DNA from: Petunia secreta
Lineage: Eukaryota; Streptophyta; Magnoliopsida; Solanales; Solanaceae
Assembly (NCBI GenBank): GCA_029990175.1
Contig: JARKIP010000065.1
Location: 10,420,501-10,484,500, forward strand
Length of the DNA: 64,000 bases
Direction: 5' to 3'
In this document: positions 45,246 through 57,184 of the stretch, in pieces
How the letters are laid out: the number at the start of each line of letters is the position of its first letter
Numbering within the stretch: position 1 is the stretch's first letter
The notes under the pieces: generated by a model
Database searches by the model: none
What the model was told of the DNA's origin: nothing
The model's input: the letters and a program-made list of their open reading frames with translations, nothing else
Position numbers and translations under genes: made by a program

Positions 45246-46218
45246 TCAATTCCTGAAAACTATGCTCGCACGCATCTGGCCACTGAAATTTAACTGCTTC
45301 TGAGTCAGCTTGGTCAATGATGCTGCAAGTGAAGAAAAGCCCTCTATAAATCTCCTATAGTAGCCTGCCAAACCCAAGAAACTTTGTTCAGTCGGTGTTG
45401 TCGGCCTTGGCCAATTCTTCACCGCTTCAATCTTCTGAGGATCTACTTTAATGCCTTCGCTAGATACCACGTGGCCTAAGAATGCCACTGACTGGAGCCA
45501 AAATTCACATTTGGAAAACTTGGCATAAAACTGATTCTCTTTCAAAGTCTGCAATGTTATCCTGAAGTGCTCTGCATGTTCTTCCTTGCTTTCGGAATAC
45601 ACCAAAATATCGTCTATAAACACAATAATAAAGGTGTCTAAGTATGGCTTGAAGACTCTGTTCATTAGGTCCATGAATGCTGCGGGTGCATTGGTCAACC
45701 CAAAGGACATCACTAAAAATTCATAATGCCCGTAGCGAGTCCTGAAGGCTGTCTTTGGGATATCTTCTTCTCTAATTCTCAACTGGTGATACCCCGATCT
45801 CAAGTCTATTTTGGAGAAGTACTTTTCTCCTTGAAGTTGGTCAAATAAGTCATCAATTCTAGGCAATGGATACTTATTTTTAACTGTAACTTTGTTCAAC
45901 TGTCGATAATCAATATATTTTGAGAGACCCATCTTTCTTCTTGACAAACAGGACCGGAGCACCCCATGGTGACACACTTGGCCTGATAAAGCCCTTGTCA
46001 AGAAGATCTTTCAACTGCTCTTTCAATTCTTTAAGTTCTGCTGGGGCCATTCTATAGGGAGGAATAGATATGGGCTGAGTGCCCGGGACGAAGTCAATAC
46101 TAAAATCTGATTCTTTCCGAAGGACGTTCGGGAAGGTCATCTGGAAAAACTTCTGGAAAATCTCTAACAACTGGAAAAGACTGAAGAGTAGGCGCCTCTG
46201 ATTCTGCATTAATGACAT
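45246..46218 (-). pseudogene. Reverse transcriptase of element E
   Basis: Two overlapping frames: 46218-45910 carries the RT start (L-K-D-L-L-D-K-G-F-I-R-P-S-V-S-P-W-G-A-P); 46001-45246 carries D-L-R-S-G-Y-H-Q, F-G-L-T-N-A-P and the F-I-D-D-I-L catalytic box. A small indel near 45920 causes the shift. The frame also fails near 45246. Confidence 0.85.
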
Positions 46219-46314
46219 GAGCTAAGTAGGCAACACATCCCTTACTTATCATCTTTTCTGCCTTAACATAGGAAATAAACTTACCCACTGGCGACGCTGA
46301 ACTACCCTTCCATT

Positions 46315-46640
46315 CTAGGACCTCTTCATTTGGAAACTGGAACCTACTATCTTAGCACGACAATCTAATGTGGCATGGCAAGAAGAAAGCCAATCCATAC
46401 CCATGATTACATCAAAGTCTACCATTTCTAATTCTATAAGATCAACTGTGGTATTGCGGCCTTGCACTGAGATTGTGCAACCCCTATAAACTCTCGTTGC
46501 TTTCACTGGCTCTCCAAATGGAGTAGATACTTAGATGTTCAGGTTCTAACTGGAGACTCGTAGCAAAATATGGAGTGACATAAGAATATGTGGAACCTGG
46601 ATCAATTAAGACATATACATTCATGAGTAAGCTTGAAGTG
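46315..46640 (-). pseudogene. Aspartic protease of element E
   Basis: On the minus strand around 46600 one frame encodes V-L-I-D-P-G-S-T-Y-S-Y-V, with the D-P-G/S active-site loop. The frame 46506-46315 encodes V-D-L-I-E-L-E-M-V-D-F-D-V-I-M-G-M-D-W-L, the conserved C-terminal half. Stops separate the two. Confidence 0.75.
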
Positions 46641-48130
46641 TACCTGTGACAACTGCTGGAGATGCCTCTACACTCTGACGATCAAGTGTAGCATATAAGC
46701 GGGGTTGTCCCCCTCCCTGGTGGACTGAGCCTGAACCTCTACTCACCCCACGTGCAGCCTGGTTCTGAGGGCCACGAGCTTGAGGTGGTGCAACTGCAGT
46801 AGCTGAAGAACCTGTTGGACGTGCTGCTCCCCCATCATAGGCTCGCTGCAACTTTAGGCAATTAAATTTGTAGTGTCCCTCTTCAAGACAATTGTAACAA
46901 ACTCGAAAGCCCAACTTGCACGGACCTGAACGGTTCTTGTTACAGTTACCACAAACATCACCATACTGTAGCTGCTGGTTGACACTTCCTTGACTCTGAA
47001 TAGCTGGAGATTGAAAACTCTGATTTTGATTGGACCTGCCACCAAGGTTCTGATTCTTACGAGACTGATTCCCATAGTTCTGGTTCTTCTTGAAGTATGA
47101 CCCACCACTTGATGGGTAAGAGGACTGAGCTGGTGCAGATGTAGTCTTGTTAAATGAGCTCTTTCCTCCTCCCATTGAACCATTGTAACCGCTGGATGAT
47201 CGGGATCTCTTGTTATTGTAGCTTTCCTTTTCATCTCTTCTTTGATGTTTCTCCTTTCCAAGTGCTTAGCAAATCCTACAACAGAGGAAAAGACTGACAT
47301 ACCTGCTGCTGCTGCCGCTGTAGTGTCCTGAATGTGATTACCCAATCCATTAACGAATCTATTAATCTTTGTCCTTTCTGTTGGAATCATATTAGGAGCA
47401 TACTTAGCCAGCTTGACAAACTCCATCTGGAATTCTTCTACACTTATAGATCCCTGCTTAAGTTGCTCAAACTGAGTAGCCTTGGCTGCCTTATCTTCTT
47501 TTGGTATAAAGTTCGTTGTGAATGCCTCCTCAAATTCCTCCCAAGTAGGCGGACCATAATCCTCATCTCTTTCTCTTTCCCACATCTTAAACCAAGAGCT
47601 TGCCGTACCTTAAGCTGGTAAGCAGCCAACTCAACTGCCTCATTATCAAATGCTTTCATCATCTGGAGTGCCCTTTTAACTTCCTCAAGCCACAACATTG
47701 CATCCTCACCAACCTTAGTACTGTAGAACTCTGGTGGTTTCAACTTGAGGAACTCATGTGCCCTAGAGGTTATAGAACTTTCGTGTCTGTTGCCCTGAGG
47801 TGGTGCCTCATTCTCCCTAGGATCCTGAGTAGCCATGACTGTAGTAAACATCTCCATAGCCCCTCTCATTGCATTAAAAGCCTCACCCATCTCTGGTGGC
47901 AAGACAACTTGAGCTGGAACAACAGGAGGGGGTGGCACTTGGTTCTGGTTAGCTTGCTCATCTATCTCAACCTGATCAACCCGCTCATCTGGTTCAACCT
48001 GGGGCGCTGGAGTCTTCTTAGTTGACTTACCCTTCTTACTTTTCTAAGTGTTACACTTAGCCACCATAGCAGTAAGAGTCTCTTGATCAGCTGCTTGAGT
48101 ATTGGTATCAGAATTTCGAGTAACAACCAT
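46621..48130 (-). pseudogene. Gag of element E
   Basis: The presumed start is ATG at 48130 (M-V-V-T-R-N-S). A TAG follows within 30 codons, then a proline-rich stretch and the capsid domain across two frames (47938-47444 and 47585-46854; K-P-P-E-F, W-L-E-E-V-K, F-N-x-G-L motifs). The C-terminal part 47175-46621 is rich in N, Q, S and G and has zinc-knuckle C-Y-N-C-L-E-E-G-H-Y-K-F-N-C. Multiple frame breaks. Confidence 0.8.
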
Positions 48131-48343
48131 TTCTGCGAATTCGAAAAAAATGAATAAAATAAAAGAATTCTTAAAGTTGGGCTCTATTGCATGATCTAGA
48201 GTAAGAAAGAAAGAGAGACTTCCTAAATGTCTACAGCCTCCTGTTTATTAGTATGGCGCGCTTCATACCCATAAACAAGATTCTACTGACATGGCTTCAT
48301 AGATCCCTAGGACTCTCTAAACTTGTTGCTCTGATACCAAGTT

Positions 48344-50277
48344 TGTCACGATCCATTTTCTAAACGAGCTATGACCGGCACCCGGTACCTAACCTTGACC
48401 GAGCGGACCATCTACACCTGTCAATTACGTTATAATGCTGAAAATACATGTAACTCAACAATTCTCTTGAACTCATACTCTGAAAATAGTAGCAAAACAA
48501 CCTGGGAATAATAATTAATAGTAGCAACTCATCTTTAGTCTGCTTTTATGCAAAATAATTTAAGTAAGGACCACAACCCAAAAATACTAGATTGTCTATG
48601 AAGCCTCTACTGATAAACTGACGCACTGCTCAGGACATGAACTTCCTGGCTAGTTCCCAAGGTAACAACTAACTATATAATGCTGACTCGAATGAAAATA
48701 CTCCACGAACAAAAGCGAAGCTCACCAACAACGGAGGACATGAGGGAGAATCCTAGCCTGTAGTCTGATCGCCTCTGTGACCTACGTCTACGTTGACAAA
48801 GCCAACATAGGTTCCAAGAAAAAGGAACATGAGTAACGAATCGCTCGTCACCCAGTGAGTATCATTGACTCCCTCACTAAGGCCGAAACGAGAGTTAATA
48901 AAACATGAATGCATAAACTTTACTTTAAGACAGTTGAAACATTAGATCAAAATAAACTCTTAAATATTGCAAAATAGCTTATACTTTCTTTCTTTAGGGA
49001 GTACCGCTCAAGTCTGCCATCTTTTCTTTCTTTCTCTTTCCTATCTCCGTGGCGTCCCACAGTTCAAAGTCTGACATGATAGCATTCATTGCCCGACTAT
49101 GGCACATACCTACACTGTCAGGGTAGTTTTGGGGTAAAACACAACCCGACTATAGTCACGCTCCGCAGCCCGACTATGGCTACGAACATATTTACCCTTC
49201 TCAGCATTTAAAGTAGCTCCCAAAAATATTTCAAAAATATTGCTTGGCACCAAAGGCCTCAGTTTGAACTTAACCATTCATGTAAAATCTCATCATAGCT
49301 TCATTAGCTTTCAAACACAAATAAACCTTGAAATCATTTAATAATAATTATAAAATAACATAAATAATCTCATGAAATCATACTCAAGTAAAGGTATGTT
49401 ATTGGGACGTAAGGAAGCTATGAAATATAATTCTAGATACTTGATACTAAAGAACAACTTGGAAACATTAATGAATAATGAACGTTTGCCCGCTCCAATC
49501 AAACGTACATTAACTTCTCTAAAGCAATTTATCAAACACATTAAATACATGCACTTTGTGAGAAAAGTACCTTTAAAACGGTATCTCAACTCACCTCGAT
49601 TATTCCTCGAATCCAAACGTAACTCCAAACGACGTACTTCACGTCACCAACCAACTACAACAACCATCAATTTATACAATAAATCCCAAAGTTTTAATTT
49701 TTTCTCCAATTCAAGCACTTAGGTTCAACCATTAATTTTCTAGGTCTTGGGGAACTTTCCTAAAAATATAATCTATTATGACTTGGTATTCTTGTGTCTA
49801 CTAATGTTGTCACTACTTAATTTTATAGAAAAAAAATTTACCTTGATCAGACCAAAGGAACAACTTCCTGAAACGTCAATTTTCTGTTAGTCTTTAGCTC
49901 TCAACTTTGATGCTCTGGTTCTACTTTACACGTTGTTTCTCAAGGGAATTTTGATTCCAGTAGGCTGTTTTAAAAGGCCCCATGTGGGCTGATATGTTTT
50001 ATTTTGTAAATATCCATTTTTTTATGTTGCACTTGAGAATTGACATCCTAATGCCATTTAGTTTGTCCTTTGATATATCTTTAGCTTTAGCCCTTTCTAA
50101 TTTTTCTTTATACTTTAAATATAATTAAATATTTGTACTTCATCCAAGGTAGATTCTTTAACTTATTTTCACCATCTTCATCATACTCGGACCTCGCCAT
50201 AATATATGAAACGATTTTACGTAAATATTTTCTATGACGGTAAGTGTCTTAAAATTTAGAATTTGAGGAACGTCACA
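48344..50277 (-). repeat. 5' LTR of element E, with adjacent primer site
   Basis: On the minus strand the LTR ends ATCGTGACA at 48344. TTGGTATCAGAGCAAC follows within a few bases (about 48325-48341), an initiator tRNA-Met primer site. The LTR is 17 bp longer than its partner. Confidence 0.88.
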
Positions 50278-50361
50278 CCTACCCAAGTAACTTTCATGTT
50301 AGTGATGTTGTGTTAAACTTATTAAGTTCTCTTCTTTCAAAAAACACAGTAAATAGAGCTT

Positions 50362-50801
50362 GATCTTCTTTTTATGAGCTAAGGTTTGCACAAGGACTGA
50401 TCTGATTTTATGTGCGTGCAAATAGTTGCTATATAGCCACTTAAATATTTTCTTTTGCTGCAACCTAATGGATTCTGTATTCTATTTCTGCCACTCTTAC
50501 AAGTAGAGCCAAACAAGAAACTTATTTATGAACGCAAAAGGATAGGATAAGTTAAAAAGAACAAAATAATTTTTTTTCATGTTCTGTTATTTTAGTTCTG
50601 TGGGTTCTCCTGTTTTTCTTTTCTTCTATCTTTCTAAAGGGCAGGGGATAGCCAGGGAGGGGAGAATCAGAGTTAACACTTCCATTTCAGGATAAAATTC
50701 TCTATCACATAATACCGTACATGAAACATAACTTTCCCCTCTTCTATTCTGTTGTCTATGAAAAATTCTACCCAAAGAGTTGTGACAATACCATAATAAC
50801 A
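50362..50801. other. Spacer and p24 3' flank
   Basis: The 3' untranslated region of the minus-strand p24 gene should lie here. No other gene is recognisable. Confidence 0.5.
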
Positions 50802-52954
50802 TTAGATTAGCTTCTTCTTTTCGAAAAAGGTTTTCAAATGCCACAACTGCAACCCTGCAACAGATAAGCATATAAATATTGACAGGCCAGTCATCCAAGC
50901 CATCTTGGAGTTGGTTGATCTGTTAAGTTCTTGCATTTCTTCCTCCCTGGGAAATGTGGAAATACTTTAACCTCTATTTCATTACTTTAGATTCATGAGG
51001 ATTGGATTGGTAATGAGAATAAGGTTAACTCACCTTTCGCGGAGATAAAACATCTCATCATGGATATTTTGAACAGCTTCATACATCTTCTTCAGTTCTA
51101 ATTCCATTAACTAACAAGAGGACAGATGAAAAGCATTATCTCTCCGTCCCAGTCCACAAAATGTAGCATCACATTAATGTTCATCGCAGAGGACATTTGC
51201 TACTTCCCAACACAACTCTCTCTCTCTCTCTTCCAATTTAACTAGAGCAAAAGGGAAGGCAGTACAAATAATCTAGCAGTGCATGGAATCTTTAAGAAAG
51301 TCAAAGTCAGAAAAAGCATACAACAGCCAATGGCCAGCCTGCGCTAAAAGCTGAAGTCAGTGAGGCTGCTTAAGTGCAGTTAGATGCTTCTTTAAACTAA
51401 TCTGCAGATAAGAAGTTAATGAATATTTAAAAATTTTAATCAATAAATGGTTTGTTTCGTATTGTTAAAATGAAACGACCTAGGAGCTATACAGTCTAAT
51501 CTGAATATGAGTTTGATGAAACGAAAAGGAGTCATGGAGGAAGCCAACAGGAAATTAAATATTACCGGAATACATGGGTCAATATGTGTGACTTGCCAAT
51601 GTGACTCAAGAGTCAAGAAAAATAGATAGTGACACCCATATATGTGAAAATTGAGATAAGTAAGCATGCATATCGAAAAGAAGGCTTACTTCAATAGAGC
51701 CTTTCTTGGCAACATTAGTCCAGTCCTTGGCAGCTACACCAGACTTCCAGTCAAAATCGACAGTAATAGTAATGGGGGGCTTATGATCAGCCGCATAGAA
51801 GCACGCCAAATAATCCCCAGCTTCTGCAGTCTCTAAAGCAAAGTGCCCCTCAGAAACATTGTCTGCATAGTGATAGGTATTCCCATGTGTAGATGTCACC
51901 TATATCACAAACCAAGTTCACTTTTTTGTCCATTCTGATCAAAACCAATACATGATACACAAAGAAGCTCTTGTTTTCTGCACGAGAGCAGTGTATAGCT
52001 CCAAGTTTTGAACCTATGAAATCCCTCATTTTTCGGATAAGAAACCTATCAAAATCCTTAGATCACATCCACCCGTATTACTCATGGGTCCGAATAGCTT
52101 TAAACAAAACGAAGCTGTTACCATAATTCAAAATCTTGTGGTCGGCACAGACAATGCAAACCAAATCGAGCCGGTATTGACTATAGACTAACAAAAATAA
52201 TTCCATTTGAATGTATAGAAACTTAACTCTTGACTATTTGAGTTTCACATCTTATCCTATTAAAGCTCACATTGTCGATCACAATCCTGATAGAGTTGAT
52301 TGTCAATGATAAAGACGAATTATCATGATATTCAATGCCTTGGAGGTGCTGCTCTTGGACACAAGCTACATCATTAATTCAGTACTATTGGAATGATACA
52401 AAATCCAGATAAAGCAAACATGATACACCATAAGAATTAATTTGGAATTTGAAATGAGCTTTTGCCAAAAAAAAAAAAAGTATTACTTCCTCCGTCCCAT
52501 GTCCCATGTCCCATGTTATGTGAAGGTCTTTTTTTTTTTTTTTGGGGTCAATCACATTTATATATTTTAGTAACAATTTAACTGCCCCAGAAATCTCTAA
52601 TGCTTGATAGTTTCAAAAGAGTTGTTTACATTTTAAACCCCTTGATCAACCACCTTCACATAAATTAATTTCAACAAACCATCAAGAAGAAAGTTGTAAG
52701 AATTTGGATCAAAGTTAAATAGACCAAAAGGAATAAAAAGTTACCCTGACAGTGACTTTGTGAGAATGGGGTAAAGGGTGGGCTTCATTGGGATTGACAA
52801 TATAGTATTTGCCAACAGTCATGGATTTGCTTTTTATATCTTTAGCTATGCATTTTGTTTGACCTGATAACACTTGGAATTGCACTGAATATACTTCCCT
52901 CACAACAAATATCAAGATTAGAACCATACGCAGTGATTTACTTATGGAGATCAT
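50802..52954 (-). CDS. p24-delta type transmembrane emp24-domain cargo receptor
   Basis: Four minus-strand exons: 52954-52745, 51899-51690, 51110-51034 and 50946-50802, all with GT-AG borders, give 213 residues, the normal p24 length. A signal peptide (about 1-23, hydrophobic V-L-I-L-I-F-V-V) is followed by a lumenal GOLD domain with two cysteines (T-K-C-I and L-A-C-F) able to pair. Next come a coiled coil (E-L-E-L-K-K-M-Y, then H-D-E-M-F-Y-L-R-E-R-E-E-E-M), one transmembrane helix and the short tail H-L-K-T-F-F-E-K-K-K-L-I. The tail carries the FF and KKxx signals for COPII/COPI binding. The protein cycles between ER and Golgi and sorts cargo such as GPI-anchored proteins. It acts in the same early secretory pathway as ARF-GEFs. 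No lesion is seen; a Stowaway-like fragment may lie in intron 1. Confidence 0.93.
52480..52670. repeat. Possible Stowaway-like MITE remnant in p24 intron 1
   Basis: TACTTCCTCCGTCCCATGTC (52485-52505) resembles the CTCCCTCCGTCCCA end of Stowaway/mariner MITEs. A short inverted match (TTATGTGAAGGT near 52515 and ACCTTCACATAA near 52650) could be the partner, but no intact opposite end is found. Confidence 0.3.
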
Positions 52955-53220
52955 TGTTTGCCAGAGATTTCTCTGTTGGGGTGTGAAGAGTTGACAATGA
53001 AATGGATGTATATTGTATAAGACTTTGGATTGAACTAGCAGTACAAGATTTTAGTCAAAGGTAACTGGTTTTGATTGGGTAATGTCCCGATTTCTTGTTT
53101 ACTCCAACTACTTATTTAGAACCTTTTCTCATTCTCTTTTCAAAAAATTTCCTTGTTTCTTTAACGCCTTAAATTTTATCCATGTAAATAATTTTCACAT
53201 TAAAAAAAAAAAAATCTTTA
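52955..53220 (-). promoter_or_regulatory. Upstream region of the p24 gene
   Basis: A TATACAATATAC stretch lies about 55-70 bases upstream of the ATG on the minus strand and may be the TATA element. Nothing else can be assigned. Confidence 0.3.
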
Positions 53221-55037
53221 CGTGTCCTTAGCATTTTGCACCCTTAATTTATGTCTCAATTTTTATTTTGCACCCTATCCTAATTTTTTTTAAGGAAATA
53301 TAACACCACATAAATATTTAACCCCCCCAATATATATTTTTAGCCTTTTTTTTCCTTTCAAAATAACTCTAAATAAATATAACCAACACCACAACTTTTT
53401 GTAGCTACTCCCTTTCTAGGGTTCGTGGATTCTTCTTCTTCTTCTTCTTCTTCTTCTTCTTCTTCTTTTTCACTTCTCTATCATCACCATCGCCGCCCCT
53501 TCCTTCAGGCACCGCTGCTCCAACCATCCGCTGCCTCCTCCACGTCAGATCTACCCAACCCGTCGTCTCTGCTGCTCCGACGAAGCAGTAGGGACGACAG
53601 ATCTGCCCTCATTACCACCGTGTGGATACTGCTGCAACTGAAAATTTGGGTGAAAAGTAGGGTGTTGCTTGACTGTATAATTGATTAGGAGTTTGTTGTT
53701 GAACTGGAAAGAAATAGTTTGGATATTGAGGATTTTGAAACCTTAGGTGTGGTGGTGCACGGTGGCTGCCTTTTCCTTCCTTTTTTTAAATTTATTTATT
53801 TTTTAATTTAGATGGATGTATACATAATTTATTTTATTAAAATGTGTATACACTAAAAAAAGTGTGTATATACGAAAAATAACTGAAAAAAGTGTAAGTA
53901 TATATTGTGTATACCTGATAAATTTTACTATACATACTCTAAAATTGGGTGTAAACACTGTGTATATCTGAGAAGATCACTTGTATATACTATGACTTGT
54001 TTGTGTGTGTGTATTCGTTTTTGTGTATACTGGCTATTAAAAGTAAGGACTAGTCAAAAATAAGAAGAGAGAGTTGACTGGCTGTTATGGTAATTATCTT
54101 ATTTTTTTTAATATTTTAAACCTTAACATCTTCATTTGCTTACAAAGCAATAAATACACCATCTTTTAAAAATTTCCATGAGGGCAAAACAGGAAATATG
54201 GAAATATAAAAGAAAATAATAAGAATACAAATAATTTATCCTTGACTTTTACAGTTGAAACTGTTTCTATCATTTCCTGCATCGTCTGTGAAATTAAGTT
54301 TTAAGCTCTCAAAGGATAAACAAATCCAACGATAGCAACAATTTGTATTTCCTGAGGACAAAGAGATAAATATATTCCATTTGTTTTGTGTTCTTTAAAT
54401 TGTTAATGGGTTTTGAATTGCCTTAAACTTCTACTTGCATGCCATCATGTGTGAGTCATCATGAACATATTGTTCTTGAACTGCTATTGCTTCTTTTGTA
54501 CCTTATGAACAATATCCATAGAAGCATGAGCTACTATATGAATTTCAGGATCGGATAAAGGCCAGCAGACTGAATAAATTGAAGCAAAATCTATTACAAT
54601 ATTTTGGCACATAACACTCATATCAACAATTCCTACTGTATATCACAGTACAAGAATTGTTGATTTTAAGATTTGAAAATGGAAAGGTGTTCGATTGTAT
54701 TTATGTGAGTGAAGTTATGAAGAAAACCCACAAAGAGAACAAATGTCCTTAGCTTTTCAGCTAAGAGACGATACCTATGTTTAAAGCAAAACATTATGTT
54801 TGTCTTTTTTTAAAAAAATTTTTTAATTTTCATTTTTAAGCCATTCCTTCTATTTTTATTTTTATCCTTATTTTTTGTATTACTATTTTGCCCTCATGAA
54901 ATTCTTTAAAAGAGGGTGTATTTATTGTTTTGCAAGAAAATGAAGAGGTTAATTTGTAAAACATTTTTTTAAAAAAAGGATAGGGTGCAAAATAAAAATT
55001 GAGACATAAGTTAGGGGTGCAAAATGCTAAGGACCCG
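53221..55037. mobile_element. Inverted-repeat DNA element with one arm split by an insertion
   Basis: The left end CGTGTCCTTAGCATTTTGCA (53221) pairs with the right end (55037), and the match continues for about 74 bp. A second inverted pair lies inside: about 54111-54235 against 54840-54960 (shared AATAAATACACC and ATGAGGGCAAAA). On the right the two segments are contiguous, making an arm of about 200 bp. On the left they are separated by about 0.8 kb. The simplest reading is a long-arm element (Mutator-like architecture) whose left arm was hit by a later insertion. No transposase is present and no clean target duplication is seen. Confidence 0.6.
53284..54119. mobile_element. Insertion within the left arm of the inverted-repeat element
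   Basis: ATTTTTTTTAA occurs at both edges (about 53283-53293 and 54111-54121) and may be the target duplication. The insert holds a (TTC)n tract at 53430-53468 and a GC-rich, coding-like stretch at 53470-53640 within otherwise AT-rich DNA. The open frame there lacks an ATG. The nature of the insert is unknown. Confidence 0.35.
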
Positions 55038-55063
55038 TATCTTGAGTGACTCCAATAGATTAT

Positions 55064-55850
55064 TCATGCGGGGCAAATCGAGCTTAGTTCCAGCCATCAA
55101 GAGCCAAGCTTAAAGGACACAAGAGAGTGCACAAAGAAGAGTCTTGAAGATGGAGGCCTCGGAGATGGTTAGAAGACCATACACTTGAGTGCCTTGGATG
55201 CCACAGCTTTGGGCGGACCGCCCACTACATTAGGCGGACCGTCTCTTTTGGATGCAACTCTCTGGACATGGACTGGGCGGACCACCCACTTCCAGAGGCG
55301 GACCGCCTCTTTCTGGTGGATGCTTTGAAGATTCAACAGGTGTGGCGCCTACTTGGGGTGCCTGTTTCCCAGGCGGGGCACCCACTTTTCTAGGCGGATG
55401 GCCTACTTCTTGATGGGTTTCTACTAGTTTTTAGGTGTATTCCCTATATTAGCTCTATGAGGCCTTTTATTTATTAACCCAAGTTGAGGATTTTTTAGAC
55501 ATTTCACTTAGGAGTGTGGAACAACTATAAATACCACACTTTGTCATTTTATTTAGGAAGTTAGCTTTGAATATTGAGAATAGGAGAGTTGAAGAGATGT
55601 AAGGCCTTCTTTGAAGAAGCTTGAAGCTTCAAGTATCTCTTGGCTTAGAACCATTTGGATTTCATCCTAGTATGAATCCTTGATTAGGTTCAAGTTTCTT
55701 TCCTCTCTTTGGATATTCAATTCATGTTTTGAATCGTTTATCCGTTCTTTCTTCTATTTTTGTTCTTCCTCGTCCCTTAATTTCTTGATATCTTATTTGT
55801 TCGCTTTCGCATCTATCGTTAATTGCTTCCGCTAGTTTTACCCCGTATCA
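55064..55850 (+). repeat. 5' LTR of element C
   Basis: The U3 region (about 55207-55415) holds repeated GGCGGACCGCC-type palindromic boxes and variants (GGCGGACCACCC, GGCGGGGCACCC). A TATA-like ACTATAAATACC lies near 55527. It ends GTATCA at 55850. Confidence 0.85.
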
Positions 55851-55852
55851 GT

Positions 55853-55865
55853 TTTGTATCAGAGC
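55853..55865 (+). other. Primer binding site of element C
   Basis: TTTGTATCAGAGC follows three bases after the LTR. It equals the initiator tRNA-Met site of A with one G-to-T change. Confidence 0.65.
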
Positions 55866-56764
55866 ACGGATAGGTTTTGTTCTTACAAACCCTCGATCGT
55901 GCCTAGTATCTTTACTTTATTGTTTTCTTGTTGTTTGTTTGTTCTTGAAAAAGAAAAAGAAGAAAAAAGTTGAAAAATTGAAAAATCACAAAAAATTCAT
56001 AGAATGGATTGGACTTCATTCCCCAAGTGTTAAAAATTCTTGGGGATTGATCTACATTGTATTCCCGTTTTTTTTTGGTACCCTCATATGACAATTTGGT
56101 GTTACGGATTGAAAATTCGAAAATCAAAATTCCAAAATTTTGAAAACCCTTGAAATCGCTTCAAACTTGAATCGAAGCTTGTTATTTGTTTGGGTGTAAA
56201 AACCATTAGGGATTGTTTAGATTCATTGAAAACACCTTTGGGTACCTTTGGATTAGAAAAACAAGTTGAAACCGTTTGGAATTTGGGTGCAAACGAGCCA
56301 AAAACCTGTAGTTGAAAAGCTGTAGATTAAGCTTTAGGCGGACCGCCTCAGCAAAAGTCCCTCTCTGGACCTTTTTAGGCGGACCACCTCCCCTGTTAGG
56401 GATTCCGGGTAGTTTTTCTTGTAGGTTTTCGCTTGTTCTTTGCCTCCAGGCTTCTTGGTCAGTGTTTCTTGGGTAATTGTCCTACTCCATTGACACTAAC
56501 TCTTGAGCGTATTAGGACATTCGTGCGTAGAGGAGATTAGAATTCAAAGAAGATTCATAGAACTTTCTTTGGCCTCAAGTGCGCACTTAAATAGCCATCC
56601 GTCCATAGAGTCCTATTAACTCCATTCCGAACCAATACTTGGATATACTAGTTGTGATCACCGTGGTTTATAAGAGATTAAGGCCTTGCCCTTGAGTGTT
56701 CATATATTGAGTGATACGCGTGAGGGAGTGAATTTCTGAGGTTCTTTTTCTTATTGTTGCAACT
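55866..56764 (+). other. Untranslated leader of element C
   Basis: No ORF. Two GGCGGACC boxes at 56336-56390 repeat the LTR motif, at the same relative place as the box cluster in the leader of element A (after a shared AAACGAGC-type phrase). Confidence 0.5.
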
Positions 56765-57136
56765 ATGACGGATGATGATTGTGGAGGTTATGACTCATGT
56801 GGGGATGATGCGAGTTGCTATGATGATGGTGGAAAGTATGATTCCTATGTTGATGATGATAGGTATTACTATGATCATTCGGGAAACCGTGGCTCCTATG
56901 ATGATGAAACGGTTCACTATGATGATTATGAGGTTGATGAAGACTATGAAGCTTGTGATGATGAATGTGAGGATCCTTATTATTCTAGTCAAGAATACAA
57001 AGATGGTGACGCTTCAAGGTACAATGTTCCTACTTATTTTCTTGTGATGACTTTGAAAATGTTGATAGTGACATAGAGAGAATTGATGATGAAGTTGATT
57101 ATAGAAATGTTTCGTTTGCATCATCTCTTAAGAAGG
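56765..57136 (+). CDS. Acidic Asp/Tyr-rich ORF of element C in the Gag position
   Basis: ATG at 56765 opens a 103-residue frame dominated by D, Y, G and E (repeats of Y-D, D-D and G-G-Y-D type). It has five scattered cysteines and no capsid or zinc-knuckle motif. A nearby frame continues acidic sequence (D-D-F-E-N-V-D-S-D-I-E-R) to about 57136, so a frameshift is likely near 57030-57040. It lies where Gag begins in A and B. Its function is unknown; it may be all that remains of the acidic N-terminal part of Gag. Confidence 0.5.
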
Positions 57137-57184
57137 GAGTAGTATAGGTCCTTCTATTGGGTTGGGGGAGGTGGTGGTTGTTCC

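Larger units (their letters stand above)
40891..50277 (-). mobile_element. Element E: chromodomain-bearing Ty3/gypsy element, old and decayed
   Basis: LTRs 40891-42807 (1917 bp) and 48344-50277 (1934 bp) are flanked by CCTAT / CCTAC, a 5-bp duplication with one mismatch. On the minus strand the order is LTR, initiator-Met primer site, Gag with zinc knuckle, protease, RT, RNase H, integrase with chromodomain, polypurine tract AAGGGGGGAAGAA, LTR. The LTRs show many substitutions and indels, and all ORFs are broken, so insertion is old. The C-terminal chromodomain and long LTRs suggest the Tekay chromovirus lineage (from memory). Confidence 0.92.
40831..50361 (+). pseudogene. Short unidentified ORF split by element E
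   Basis: ATG at 40831 opens M-E-S-L-E-S-L-I-Q-P-Q..., running 20 codons to the CCTAT duplication at 40886-40890, where element E begins. On the far side of E, CCTACCCAAGTAAC (50278 on) continues the same reading frame for about 25 more codons to a TGA near 50361. With E and one duplication removed, the frame would be about 46 codons. I do not recognise it. It may be a chance ORF or a first exon; a GT at 50286 could serve as a splice donor. Confidence 0.3.

Noticed and set aside
53425..53688. Serine-rich 87-residue ORF
   Set aside because: No ATG at its start, begins in a (TTC)n tract, and lies in an inserted repeat.
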